From Thermococcus sp. Bubb.Bath (GTDB lineage Archaea > Methanobacteriota_B > Thermococci > Thermococcales > Thermococcaceae): a DNA stretch of 64,000 bases. Positions 50,128 to 58,786 of this stretch are shown here, in pieces. Position numbers and translations under genes: made by a program. A model generated the notes under the pieces. The model saw nothing but the letters and a program-made list of their open reading frames with translations. It did no database searches and was not told the origin of the DNA. Location: assembly GCF_012027595.1 (NCBI RefSeq), contig NZ_SNUR01000003.1, positions 124,001 to 188,000 on the forward strand. Direction: 5' to 3'. Positions within the stretch are counted from its first letter, which is position 1. Each line of letters begins with the position of its first letter.

Positions 50128-50655
50128 ATGGTGGAAGAGCTGAAAAAGAGATGGCTTCTGCTGTTTGCAGTCTCTTTTTCCATTTTTGGTCCGAGCGTAA
50201 TGGTTATTGGGGACTATTTGCTATCCCATAGGGAAGCAATCATAGTGGTCCCACTCTGGTTCGTATGGATTTATTACTTGGTTCCGGCAGGTTCAATAGT
50301 TTACGACGTTTGGAGTCTCTTGATAGCCGGAAGAAAGCCATGGGTGAAAGTGGCACTTAACTACAGAGGGGGCACTTTCCTGATATTCATCGTGATCTTA
50401 GGCGCTGCATGGATATTCACCCATAACTGGGCCATTGCACTGCCACTCATAGTCTCCACTATCCTCTATGGTTTTAGCATTGCCAAGAGTGCGTATTTAG
50501 AGGTAATCTATCCAATTTCCATCGGGATCAGCGTTTTAATAGAATTCCAAAGTCAACCAGAATTACTTTTTGCTGGAGAGGGGCTGTTATTGATATATTT
50601 CCTCGCACTAAGGCATATTCGGGAGATGATGGAACAGAAGGAAAACAGACTATGA
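50128..50655 (+). CDS. Membrane protein, putative immunity
   Basis: 175 aa from ATG 50128 (GGGGTGGGTGCT upstream; a start at 50086 has no such site). About six helices in ~160 residues, ending REMMEQKENRL. No known family. Confidence 0.55.
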   Translation: MVEELKKRWLLLFAVSFSIFGPSVMVIGDYLLSHREAIIVVPLWFVWIYYLVPAGSIVYDVWSLLIAGRKPWVKVALNYRGGTFLIFIVILGAAWIFTHNWAIALPLIVSTILYGFSIAKSAYLEVIYPISIGISVLIEFQSQPELLFAGEGLLLIYFLALRHIREMMEQKENRL

Positions 50656-50782
50656 AAATGCCTGAGATCCATGTCCTCTTTCCATTTTAGCAGAGCTACC
50701 ACTTCAGAAACCGATGCACGATAGTTATAGGATCGGTGGAAAAACCCCGTGACTATCCTCTGGTTATTATACATCGTCATTA

Positions 50783-50800
50783 GATAGATTTTTATACTTC
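50783..50800 (+). promoter_or_regulatory. Internal promoter of the island
   Basis: AGATAGATTTTTATACTTC is TATA-like and lies about 70 bases before the gene at 50862, in a 206-base gap (50656-50861) with no other feature I can support. Confidence 0.4.
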
Positions 50801-50861
50801 ATGTGGATATGCAATTAGATCATCACGATGGACGAGAGGATAAAAAATTTAGGGGATTAAA

Positions 50862-51392
50862 ATGATGGGAGCCAGGAAGATACCTGGAAGCATCATGGTT
50901 GTAACAGGCCTTGCATCTCTTGTTTATTTGTTCATTACAGGCGATAATTATTCGATGAAGGCGTACCCCATACTTCAACTCAACCTGTACTATTCCTTGC
51001 TGGTTCTTGTGAGCGTATGGATTGATAAAGACCTCGAAGAGGAGAAGTTCAGGTTCGAGGCGGGATTATTTCTCCCAATCTGGCTTTCAATTGCAGCGTT
51101 GATTACGGCTTTTGAATCTCTCGGCCGCATTACTGGAATCCTGTGGCTCCTGTGGATATTCCTGCCGTTAGTCTATCCAGATAAAGTGTTAAGACTCATC
51201 AGTTATCTAGCCCATGAGTTTAAGCTGGAGGAGGATCCTAAGAGGTCTGTGTTATTGATGATAGCAGTTCCACTTTCGCTGGTCTTCTATTATCGGATAA
51301 TCTACGGACTTCAAGCGCTCGCCCTATTGGCTCTCTACATCCTAAACTTTGTCCCGGAGTTCAGGCTCAAAAATCCGGGTGAAGCACGATAA
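50862..51392 (+). CDS. Membrane protein, putative immunity
   Basis: 176 aa with five to six hydrophobic helices and an acidic loop (DKDLEEEKFRFE). AGGGGATTAAA precedes the ATG. No family recognised; grouped here by size, topology and location. Confidence 0.55.
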   Translation: MMGARKIPGSIMVVTGLASLVYLFITGDNYSMKAYPILQLNLYYSLLVLVSVWIDKDLEEEKFRFEAGLFLPIWLSIAALITAFESLGRITGILWLLWIFLPLVYPDKVLRLISYLAHEFKLEEDPKRSVLLMIAVPLSLVFYYRIIYGLQALALLALYILNFVPEFRLKNPGEAR

Positions 51393-51416
51393 ATGTGGTG
51401 TAGTTGGGTGATCTGA

Positions 51417-52106
51417 ATGGAAAGGAATAATTCAAAGATTCTGGCAATGGGAATGCTCTCGTGGTGCTTTTTCACCTTTGTTATCATGTTGTTTTATCCT
51501 CGGGACATGGCACTGGCAATTGAAGTGTCTTCAGCCTTAGTTGACCTCGTATTGGTTACAGCGGCTTTGATAATATTCAGAAGGTCTATCGGAATGGAGT
51601 ACCTGCTGCTATATTCCCTGGTACCATCCATGGGAATCTACTTGATGGCCCTTAGGAGCAGTGGTATGGCAGTGAGAGCATTATATCTTGTATTCCTCCT
51701 CTACTGGTTGATGGCCGGGGGAATTCTATGGAGCTTCCAAGAAAATGGGGATGCAGAGTACTACAGGGTTCTTATGTACTTTCTTGTTATCCTGCTGGTG
51801 GCAATACTCACAAAAAATGGGGAGTTCCTAGCATTGGGGATTATAGGCCTTCCTCTGATGGTGCTGCCGTCCCGTAGGCATATAGTATATGAAGTCGTCG
51901 GTTTTAATGCCCTTTCCGCGGTTGCAGGCATTATTTCAGTTTTGGAACTTAGTCCTATTACAGCTTCCAATCCTCCACTATCCACCCCAAAACCCCCACT
52001 GGGTATTTTGTTAATCCTGCTCCAGCAGGTGATATACTCTGCAATTGGGCTTTACCTGTTTGAGAAAATCGATAGCACACGGCATGGATTGAGGCATGCT
52101 CCCTGA
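51417..52106 (+). CDS. Membrane protein, 229 aa
   Basis: About seven helices, with a proline-rich loop near residue 190 (NPPLSTPKPP) before the last helix. GGGTGATCTGA precedes the ATG. No known family. A gap of 133 bases follows with nothing supportable. Confidence 0.55.
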   Translation: MERNNSKILAMGMLSWCFFTFVIMLFYPRDMALAIEVSSALVDLVLVTAALIIFRRSIGMEYLLLYSLVPSMGIYLMALRSSGMAVRALYLVFLLYWLMAGGILWSFQENGDAEYYRVLMYFLVILLVAILTKNGEFLALGIIGLPLMVLPSRRHIVYEVVGFNALSAVAGIISVLELSPITASNPPLSTPKPPLGILLILLQQVIYSAIGLYLFEKIDSTRHGLRHAP

Positions 52107-52239
52107 TACCAAGGGAATTTAGTGAATAGGGCGATACAATGTGCCCTTATTACAAACACAAAACCGGTATGGGGAAAATTAGGAAGCCCACGAACTGAAG
52201 AGAAAAATATGAGAATAGAACGCATCTTGAGGGATGATA

Positions 52240-52653
52240 ATGATAAGTCAAGTTCGAAGAGTGCATAGGAGGGTGTCCTGGACATTGGACAGCCTTTCCA
52301 TTCCAAAATTTTTACTTTTAAACATTCTGCTCACGGGACTTTTGCTGCTTCCCCCGTCCAAGTTCACGCTACTTGGGTATATTGGGGAGATAATAAAGCT
52401 CGGGGTAGCATATGGGTGGTTTGTATTCTTAATGGCCCTCCTCTCCCTTCTTGTAGACGTTCCCAACAAGCTGGATGTATCGACATCTGACTGGATTTCC
52501 TCTATCGTGGCTTTTGGTTTTATAACGTCCGTCATCTTGTGGGCGCGTCAGTGGCCCGTGATTTTAAAAGTGCTCGTTTTGGTGATAGTCACGTACCTCT
52601 GGAGCCACCTAACTATTAGAGTCCTGAAATCCCTTCAAGGAAAAGATCGCTGA
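52240..52653 (+). CDS. Small membrane protein, 137 aa
   Basis: Three to four hydrophobic helices. I prefer ATG 52240, six bases after GAGGG, over ATG 52234, which overlaps the site. Acidic and basic residues cluster at the helix ends. No known family. Confidence 0.5.
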   Translation: MISQVRRVHRRVSWTLDSLSIPKFLLLNILLTGLLLLPPSKFTLLGYIGEIIKLGVAYGWFVFLMALLSLLVDVPNKLDVSTSDWISSIVAFGFITSVILWARQWPVILKVLVLVIVTYLWSHLTIRVLKSLQGKDR

Positions 52654-52868
52654 AAAAGGATGCTGATGGGAGTAGTGATTCCAAAATAAGGGTAGAGGTA
52701 GAGCCTGGAGAGTGCTCTTTTCTCCCTTTGTTTTATTTGGGGTGTCTGTACTGACCGGACTGATCTTACTTGCAACTGACTTATACAGTAAAATTATTAA
52801 ATGAGAACCAGTTAACTCTACCCACGATATCCAGTTTCAAACTGATAATGGATACAGAGGAGAAAGGG

Positions 52869-53282
52869 ATGGTAATGAGGGAAGCCATTGGAGAGCACTC
52901 AAAAAGGTGGGCTGTCATTGTTTTCTTTAGTTTAATAGTGGGAGAGGGAATCGTATACGGATTCGAGGCAGCTGAGTCTATAGTGCTGGCTCTCGCCGGC
53001 ATGCTGTTGAACCTTCTTTTGTATTCTGCCCTTCACCGTTTAGAAGGAAAAGTCTACAACAGAGCTTACCTAAGGCTAGGGTTTGATATCCTCTACGAGT
53101 TTTTATCCGGTAAACGCGGGGCAGTAAGGCAATTCTGGGACATCTGGGTGGTGTTTGCACTGCCATTTGCGTTATCTAAGAGGTATGTTTCACCAACCCA
53201 TTTTTGGGCTTTCACTCTCCCAACTACCCTCACAGGGGCATTGTTAACTAGGCATATGTTAAACTGGAAAGGGGAGATGTAA
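52869..53282 (+). CDS. Membrane protein, distant family 1 candidate
   Basis: About 137 aa from ATG 52869 (GGAG 6 bases upstream). The C-terminal RQFWDIWVVFALPFALSKRY and FTLPTTLTGALL follows the family 1 layout (FW-x-x-W, then F-x-LP-x-x-x-GG) at lower identity. Earlier in-frame ATGs (52770, 52848) lack a clear ribosome site. Confidence 0.5.
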   Translation: MVMREAIGEHSKRWAVIVFFSLIVGEGIVYGFEAAESIVLALAGMLLNLLLYSALHRLEGKVYNRAYLRLGFDILYEFLSGKRGAVRQFWDIWVVFALPFALSKRYVSPTHFWAFTLPTTLTGALLTRHMLNWKGEM

Positions 53283-53295
53283 AAAGGTGGAGAGC

Positions 53296-53460
53296 ATGAA
53301 AAGCACACCAGGAACGGAGTTGAAAAACAGAGGTCGAGAGGTTTCCCTTTTTATACAGCTCAGGCATAACTCAGTCTTAATGTTCCTTGGAATGTTGTCC
53401 CTCGTAGGATATTACGCGATAACAATTGAGTTTTACGAGAGCAAAGAGAGTGATGCCTGA
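53296..53460 (+). CDS. Small single-helix protein, 54 aa
   Basis: From ATG 53296, with AAAGGTGGAGAGC upstream: a basic N-terminus, then VLMFLGMLSLVGYYAITI as one membrane helix and an acidic end. Its TGA overlaps the next ATG (TGATG), which supports that it is translated. Function unknown. Confidence 0.5.
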   Translation: MKSTPGTELKNRGREVSLFIQLRHNSVLMFLGMLSLVGYYAITIEFYESKESDA

Positions 53461-54035
53461 TGAAATACCGTTCCTTAAAGTGTATTAGAAATACTTTGAT
53501 CCTTTTATCATTAGCTCTTTCCATTGTTCCAATATGCAGGGGATTCAGGAATAACGATAAAACTCTAGCTGGTTTGGGATTGTTTGCCCTCTCCTTTTGG
53601 CTTGCTTGGTATGATCCAATAACGAAGGATATTTCAAAAAAGACTAACAGCATTCCAAAAACTCCTGGAGAGGTTTCAACAGATCTCATAACAACCGCGC
53701 TACTCGTCCTTGTTATACTCTATGCATTCCTTCTTAGTCCTTCTGGAAAAATATTTTTGGTCGGGTTAATTACTCTTGCTCTTTTGATAATACCGCTGAG
53801 TCATTTTTATGCAAAAATCTCTAGGCTGATGGATAGGCTCTCCAAAAAGTGTCAATATCTCCTACCCGGGATATTTACATTGACTGGAATAATAGCTCTT
53901 TTAATCTTCAGAAATCCCGGTGGAATGGCAACACTACTGGGTTTCTTGGCCTCTGCACTGATGATCTTAGAGTTTGAAAGGTACTCTCTCCAGATCAATG
54001 GATCAGATAAAAACCCAGTTACCAAAAGGTGGTGA
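53460..54035 (+). CDS. Membrane protein, putative immunity
   Basis: 191 aa, six hydrophobic helices. Begins MKYRSLKCIRNTLILLSLAL and is coupled to the preceding small gene. No family recognised. Confidence 0.55.
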   Translation: MKYRSLKCIRNTLILLSLALSIVPICRGFRNNDKTLAGLGLFALSFWLAWYDPITKDISKKTNSIPKTPGEVSTDLITTALLVLVILYAFLLSPSGKIFLVGLITLALLIIPLSHFYAKISRLMDRLSKKCQYLLPGIFTLTGIIALLIFRNPGGMATLLGFLASALMILEFERYSLQINGSDKNPVTKRW

Positions 54036-54037
54036 GT

Positions 54038-54709
54038 ATGAAGTCAACATCCGAATTGCCAATCTTGGGCGGTCTGCTCCTTTCATTTCCTTTGCTGGTG
54101 GTTATAGGTAGAGCCGATTTTCTATTTTCACTACCGAGGAATGACGTGGCTGGAATTGCAGCAGGGGCAGTATTTTCCCTGTTCGCTCTCCCGTTCTTTC
54201 TTCTCGGTTATTACCTCACAAAGAACCAGATAACCTCAAAGTACTGGTTCATCTTGATATGGGCGTCGTTTGGATTTTACCCCTTTATTTGGACGTCAAA
54301 GCTCCTATACTCCGTGCTGATATCGGTTTTAATGTTTTTGGGGCTAACACCTCCCGCAAGAACTCCCCAAGCAGAGGCATGGTACAGAAAACACAGAAAC
54401 ACTTTCGACTGGGTAATAGTCATTTTTTCCATCATCTCCCTCTTAGGTAGTGTTTCCCAGGCCAATTTACTCGTTGCTGGCCTTTTGCTGATAATCACCA
54501 CGAGCTACTTCCTCCGGGACAAAATTCCACTCCTGTACTTAGTTTCATACACCACAGTCTGGACACTCGCGAACGTGAACGCTGATATAATCTCCACGCG
54601 GGAGGCAATATCCCTGCCCCTTGGGATAATATTCGGCATAGCGGTCTTCGTTATGGTCCACAGGGTTCATCAGACGCTAACAGAACTAGAAAGTTCCAAG
54701 GCGACATGA
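54038..54709 (+). CDS. Membrane protein at island end
   Basis: 223 aa from ATG 54038 (GGTGGTGAGT upstream, within the previous stop region). Six to seven helices with a hydrophilic loop (PPARTPQAEAWYRKHRN). It is the last plus-strand gene of the island; nadA converges on it with a 154-base gap in which I see nothing else. Confidence 0.55.
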   Translation: MKSTSELPILGGLLLSFPLLVVIGRADFLFSLPRNDVAGIAAGAVFSLFALPFFLLGYYLTKNQITSKYWFILIWASFGFYPFIWTSKLLYSVLISVLMFLGLTPPARTPQAEAWYRKHRNTFDWVIVIFSIISLLGSVSQANLLVAGLLLIITTSYFLRDKIPLLYLVSYTTVWTLANVNADIISTREAISLPLGIIFGIAVFVMVHRVHQTLTELESSKAT

Positions 54710-54863
54710 TGGGGAGTAAAAGATGTTTCGGCAGACTATAGTCAGATCGAGTTTGTCCTAATTTATTTTACCTTTGCCACTATTGAAAACTCCAGGTGTT
54801 GCAAGCAGGAAAAGAGCACACGGGGTGTATAAACTCCAATTAAAAAATGCTAAAAAAGAGAGT

Positions 54864-55772
54864 TTAACTCATCTCCAGCATCCGCTCTATCGCCTTTCTC
54901 GCCTTCTCCGCTGTTTCCTTCGGCACTTCCACCCTGTATTTCATGTCCCTGAGCGACTCGTAGACGTGCTGGAGCGTTATTGCCTTCATCCCGATACAGG
55001 TTGCGTCCTCCCGCGCGGGGTGGAACTTTATGTTAGGATAAAGCTTCTGGAGGCGGTAAACCATCTCCCTCTCAGTGAAGACCACCCACTCGTTCCACTC
55101 TGGGGCTCTCTTAATCATACCGCCAGTTGAGACGATAATGTCGGCCTGCTCCTGAACCTCTGGCTCGCACTCCGGGTGAACCATGAGCTTGGCGTTCGGG
55201 TAGAGCTTACGCGCGCGCTCAACGTCCTCCAGCGTGAACTTTCTGTGAACATAGCAGTGGCCGTTCGGTGGAACCGGGATTATCTTCTTTCCGGTCATTT
55301 TGGCGACGTAGTGGCCGAGGTTCTTGTCCGGACCGAATATCACCACGTCGGAGTCGAGCTTGGAGACGACTTTCGCGGCGTTGGCCGAGGTAACGGTCAC
55401 GTCCGCGAGGGCCTTAGTCTCGGCCGTGCTGTTGACGTAGAGAACGACCGGGGCGTCGGGGTACTCCTTCTTTGCCTCAAGGATGTGCTTTACGGTGAGC
55501 ATGTTGGCCATCGCGCAGGTTGCCCCTCTCGCGGGTATGAGGACTGTTTTCTCCGGGTTTAGAATCTTCGCGGTCTCGGCCATGAAGTCAACGCCCGCGA
55601 AGACTATCACGTCGGCGTCGACGTTGACCGCTTTCCTCGCGAGCTCGAGGCTGTCGCCGAGGAAGTCGGCTATGTCCTGAACTTCGGGCAGCTGGTAGTT
55701 GTGAGCCATGATTATGGCATTTCTCTCTTTCTTCAAGCGGGTTATCTCCTCGATGAGCTTTTCCTTCTCCAT
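54864..55772 (-). CDS. nadA: Quinolinate synthase
   Basis: 302 aa; condenses iminoaspartate and DHAP to quinolinate. The three Cys ligands of its [4Fe-4S] cluster are in [17 protein letters not shown] and [28 protein letters not shown] and [11 protein letters not shown] are also typical. AGGTGGGAAA precedes the ATG. Confidence 0.96.
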   Translation of the reverse strand: MEKEKLIEEITRLKKERNAIIMAHNYQLPEVQDIADFLGDSLELARKAVNVDADVIVFAGVDFMAETAKILNPEKTVLIPARGATCAMANMLTVKHILEAKKEYPDAPVVLYVNSTAETKALADVTVTSANAAKVVSKLDSDVVIFGPDKNLGHYVAKMTGKKIIPVPPNGHCYVHRKFTLEDVERARKLYPNAKLMVHPECEPEVQEQADIIVSTGGMIKRAPEWNEWVVFTEREMVYRLQKLYPNIKFHPAREDATCIGMKAITLQHVYESLRDMKYRVEVPKETAEKARKAIERMLEMS

Positions 55773-55834
55773 TTTCCCACCTCTATATGTGGGGCATGGA
55801 AAAGAACGTTAAAAGGGTTTTTGGACACATTTGA

Positions 55835-56315
55835 TTAAGGGGACAGCAAGTTGGCGATTTCCTCCTCGCTAACTTCCCTAACGAGGAGGCTTCGTACTCC
55901 AAGTAATCTTGCGTGATGAACCATTTTCTCGTCGTCCGTTATCAACAGGGCGTCCCTCACCATAGCCAGGGCCATAAAATAACAGCCAAAGCCGGCCGCA
56001 CCGGTTTTGGATGCGACTTCAATTGCATCTTCGAAAAACTCTTCTTCTGGGAGAACTTCATAAGAGATGGAAAGGGACTCAAGAACCTGCGGAATCACCC
56101 TCTCGTGACAGTTTCTCTTCGTTTCTCTTCAAGACGCTGGCAACTTCGACGAGCCCGGCTTTGGGCAAAGCTACGTCGTGAGAATCGCACAGGTGTATTA
56201 TCAGCTTCGATTTTCTATGGGTCTCGCTCTCCCTTTCAAAAATCTCCTTTGGAAGGCTCTTTCGCGGTTTCAGCAGGGCCTTTGCTATAACGCTCGTATC
56301 AAGAACCACTCTCAT
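55835..56315 (-). pseudogene. Frameshifted PIN-domain toxin
   Basis: From ATG 56315 (GGAGAGGGG upstream) it reads MRVVLDTSVIAKALLKP and on to EVASVLKRNEEKLS, then loses frame near 56085-56098. The continuation VIPQVLESLSISYEVL and LLITDDEKMVHHARLLG, which carries the C-terminal acidic residues, lies one base away in frame. Removing one base restores about 160 aa. Confidence 0.7.
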
Positions 56316-56516
56316 GATCCCCTCTCCGGATGGCGTTGATGCTCTCATCAACATCCTCACGCGCTTCCAGCTCAAGCTCGTCCACAAGGGGTCTGAAAAC
56401 CTTCTTTCCTCTATGTAGAGCACGAGCTTCTTTGAGGGCAGCGAGAGGGGTTTTAGAGGTTTTATAACTCTCCCCTCATAAATTGCTTCTATAACCTTGG
56501 CATTGACTCCACCCAC
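56299..56516 (-). pseudogene. Frameshifted DUF104-like antitoxin
   Basis: Opens VIEAIYEGRVIKPLKPLSL, the same pattern as the intact antitoxin at 9804-10022. After LVLYIE the frame slips; in another frame the expected charged C-terminus KVFRPLVDELELEARED continues to TGA 56299-56301, overlapping the toxin start. The slipped frame instead runs straight through into the toxin, giving an accidental fusion. The start is uncertain (GTG 56516 suggested). Confidence 0.65.
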
Positions 56517-56545
56517 AGCATTATCAAATGAGGGCCTATCTAACG

Positions 56546-57946
56546 TTATAGCCTGCACTTCCAGTCGAAGAAGCTCGACCTCTCAAACTCCTTCTGCATA
56601 GCTGGAAAGTCCTCGCGGTAATGCGAACCCCTGCTCTCCTCCCTCTCCAGCGCGCACTCCAGAACGCCCCTGGCCAGGAGTTTGAGCCTTGGGTCCGCCT
56701 CAATACCCTTCACCTTCTTTAGGCCCTCCTTGAGCACCCTTGCGTTCCTGACTATGCCGGCATGCTCCCACAGGATTTCCCGGAGGGATTCAACGTCCCC
56801 TGTCTCGTACCCATGATAGGACGGCTCCTTTACCGCCCTAGCCTTTGGCCCCTCCCGTCCTACAGTCCTGGCCACTTCAAGACCAGAGACAACGCACTCA
56901 AGGAGCGAGTTGCTGGCGAGCCTGTTGGCCCCATGGAAGCCGTTGCTCGCGGCCTCACCTATCGCGTAGAGGTTCTTAATCCCTGTTCTATACCAGAGGT
57001 CAACTGAAATGCCTCCAACGGAGTAGTGGGCTATCGGTGCGACTGGAATCAAATCCTTTGAGGGATCTATTCTCTCCCTGACTAGGAAGGCGTAAATCTG
57101 CGGGAACCTCTTTTTGAAGTTCTCTATTCCAGTCGCATCGAGGAAAACGCGCTTTCCTTCCTGCATTTTCCTGTAAATTGCCCTAGCCACGATGTCCCTT
57201 GTGGAGAGCTCATTGACGAAGCGCTCTCCTTTCTCTGTTATGAGCTTCGCCCCGGCACCCCTCACGGCCTCGCTGATGAGCTTAACGCCCTCCTTCCCGA
57301 TGAACCCCGTCGGGTGGAACTGGACGAACTCAAGGTCCCTAGCAAAAGCGCCCTTCATCACGGCGTCTCCAATGAGGGTTCCGAGGTTTGTAGGAGAGCC
57401 TGCGGTGTATTTGAAGAGACCAGTGAAGCCGCCGGAAGCGATAATCGTCGCGTCGAACTTCAGGAACTCTCCATTGACAAAAACGCCATAGGCCTTTCCG
57501 TGCTTAACCGCGAGCTCTTCGGCTTTTCCTTTAATGAAATTAACTCCCCTCTCCTTTGCGTGGAGGTAGAGTATCTTAGTGAGGTGCTTCCCGGTCTCGT
57601 TCTTTATCGTGAAGACCCTCGGGAAGGAGTGGCCCCCTTCAGTCTCGTTTGTCTCGAATTTAAGACCGAGTGAAATCAGAAAGTCATAGGCCTCGCTAGC
57701 CTTCGATATCACGTTCCAGACAATCTCTTCGTCGTTGAGGTACTTGCCGGCTTTTAGAGTGTCAACCACATGGACCTTGGGGGAATCGCCTTCCAGAATG
57801 GGAAGGGCAATTCCAGCCTGCGCAAGATAGGAGTTGGTGCTCTTTATCCCAGTATGGATGATGGTAACTTCGTGACCGCGCTCCGCCAGTGACAGCGCGG
57901 CCGTCAGTCCAGCAATGCCGCCACCGATGATTCCGACTGAGCTCAT
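56546..57946 (-). CDS. nadB: L-aspartate oxidase
   Basis: 466 aa FAD enzyme that makes iminoaspartate for NadA. The FAD motif GGGIAGLTAALSLAERG is at the N-terminus; HSFPRVFTI, QFHPTGF, SEAVRGAGAKL, HYSVGGI and GANRLASNSLLECVVSG are typical of the fumarate reductase/NadB family. ATG 57946 has GGTGA 5 bases upstream. Confidence 0.95.
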   Translation of the reverse strand: MSSVGIIGGGIAGLTAALSLAERGHEVTIIHTGIKSTNSYLAQAGIALPILEGDSPKVHVVDTLKAGKYLNDEEIVWNVISKASEAYDFLISLGLKFETNETEGGHSFPRVFTIKNETGKHLTKILYLHAKERGVNFIKGKAEELAVKHGKAYGVFVNGEFLKFDATIIASGGFTGLFKYTAGSPTNLGTLIGDAVMKGAFARDLEFVQFHPTGFIGKEGVKLISEAVRGAGAKLITEKGERFVNELSTRDIVARAIYRKMQEGKRVFLDATGIENFKKRFPQIYAFLVRERIDPSKDLIPVAPIAHYSVGGISVDLWYRTGIKNLYAIGEAASNGFHGANRLASNSLLECVVSGLEVARTVGREGPKARAVKEPSYHGYETGDVESLREILWEHAGIVRNARVLKEGLKKVKGIEADPRLKLLARGVLECALEREESRGSHYREDFPAMQKEFERSSFFDWKCRL

Positions 57947-58059
57947 ATGTCTCACCTGGTTTGAGTTTGGTTACTGGCTTAAAAACATCTTGGATGAGAT
58001 GGAAATCAAACCCTCAAGCCGGAACTCAGAGAGTTTACAAACGTAAAGCTTTTAAACAA

Positions 58060-58164
58060 ATGCATACATCCGGACATGGTGATTCCATACAGAGAAAAAT
58101 CCTGATAGCACTCTCCTATGCTGCCCCAATACTTGCCGTCCTCACACTCCTCCTCATCGTGTGA
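58060..58164 (+). CDS. Tiny membrane protein
   Basis: The frame ends QRKILIALSYAAPILAVLTL-LLIV with one clear membrane helix. ATG 58060 would give 34 aa but lies at the TATA-like GCTTTTAAAC (58048-58057). GGTGA at 58078-58082 is instead followed four bases later by ATA (58087), which would give a 25-aa product starting at QRK. See findings. Function unknown. Confidence 0.4.
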   Translation: MHTSGHGDSIQRKILIALSYAAPILAVLTLLLIV

Positions 58165-58302
58165 CAGAGTGACAAAGACTTTGGCTAAAAACTAAATATC
58201 ATACAAACTTTTCCCTTTCTTCTTCCCTAACTTTGCCACATCTCCAGTTTCCCTCCCGAAAAAGTCAAATACTCCAAAGCTCATTTTGGTGCGGTGATGT
58301 CC

Positions 58303-58654
58303 ATGATGAGTGAAGGCGAAATCGCAAGGAAGGCCCCCAGAAAGCTTGAAAGGGGGGAGGGAGAAACCGTTCGTTAGGGAGAGCTCGGAGGAGCTTTTGT
58401 TCGATGTGCTAAAGGAGGGTCTTTTCTGGGCCGCACTCGGCCGTCCGTCTGAGGTCATGCCGTTTTTGAGGGGCAAGCTTTTGGGCAACGGTTTCAGCCC
58501 GAAGGCGAAGGAAGAACTCCAGTGGCTGCTCGACCAGCTTGAGAGGTACTACGACCACGTCTCCAGGGCCGGAGTCGTCGAGGAGAAGCACCTGAGGGCA
58601 GTGAAATCTTTCTACCGCGACATAGTCGTTGTTCTGTCGATGGGGAGGGCTTAG
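58303..58654 (+). pseudogene. Small soluble protein gene with frameshift in G6
   Basis: GGTGATGTCC-ATG at 58303 starts MMSEGEIARKAPRKLERG, but after GGGGGG (58352-58357) this frame soon stops. One G fewer leads to REKPFVRESSEELLFDVLKEG, then WAALGRPSEVMPFLRGKLLG and a helical C-terminus to 58654. The restored product is about 117 aa. Alternatively translation may begin in the second frame at GTG 58310, which has no ribosome site. Confidence 0.55.
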
Positions 58655-58680
58655 CTTTTTAACCCCTCTCTCCAACTCTC

Positions 58681-58742
58681 TCCGGGATGATGAGGGAAGT
58701 TTCGTCCGAGCGGTGAGGAAACTCGCATGGGCTGACCACCCT
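58681..58742 (+). ncRNA. Box C/D guide sRNA
   Basis: C ATGATGA (58687-58693), a 12-base guide, D' CCGA (58706-58709), a 3-base spacer, C' GTGAGGA (58713-58719, one base off consensus), a 12-base guide, D CTGA (58732-58735). The 12-base guides and 3-base spacer are exactly the archaeal norm. It lies between a small gene and the helicase. The degenerate D' and C' lower confidence; targets were not determined. Confidence 0.7.
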
Positions 58743-58786
58743 CAACTCTTTTAAGAGCCCCCTCCGTTCCAAATCCGGGGAAGAAA

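Noticed and set aside
38262-54709. Island as an integrated virus or plasmid
   Set aside because: No integrase, replication protein, capsid, terminase, tRNA-derived att site or flanking direct repeat was seen.
58192-58488. 98-aa minus-strand frame near 58.3 kb
   Set aside because: Opposite the plus-strand small gene; composition resembles an antisense frame and it has no ribosome site.
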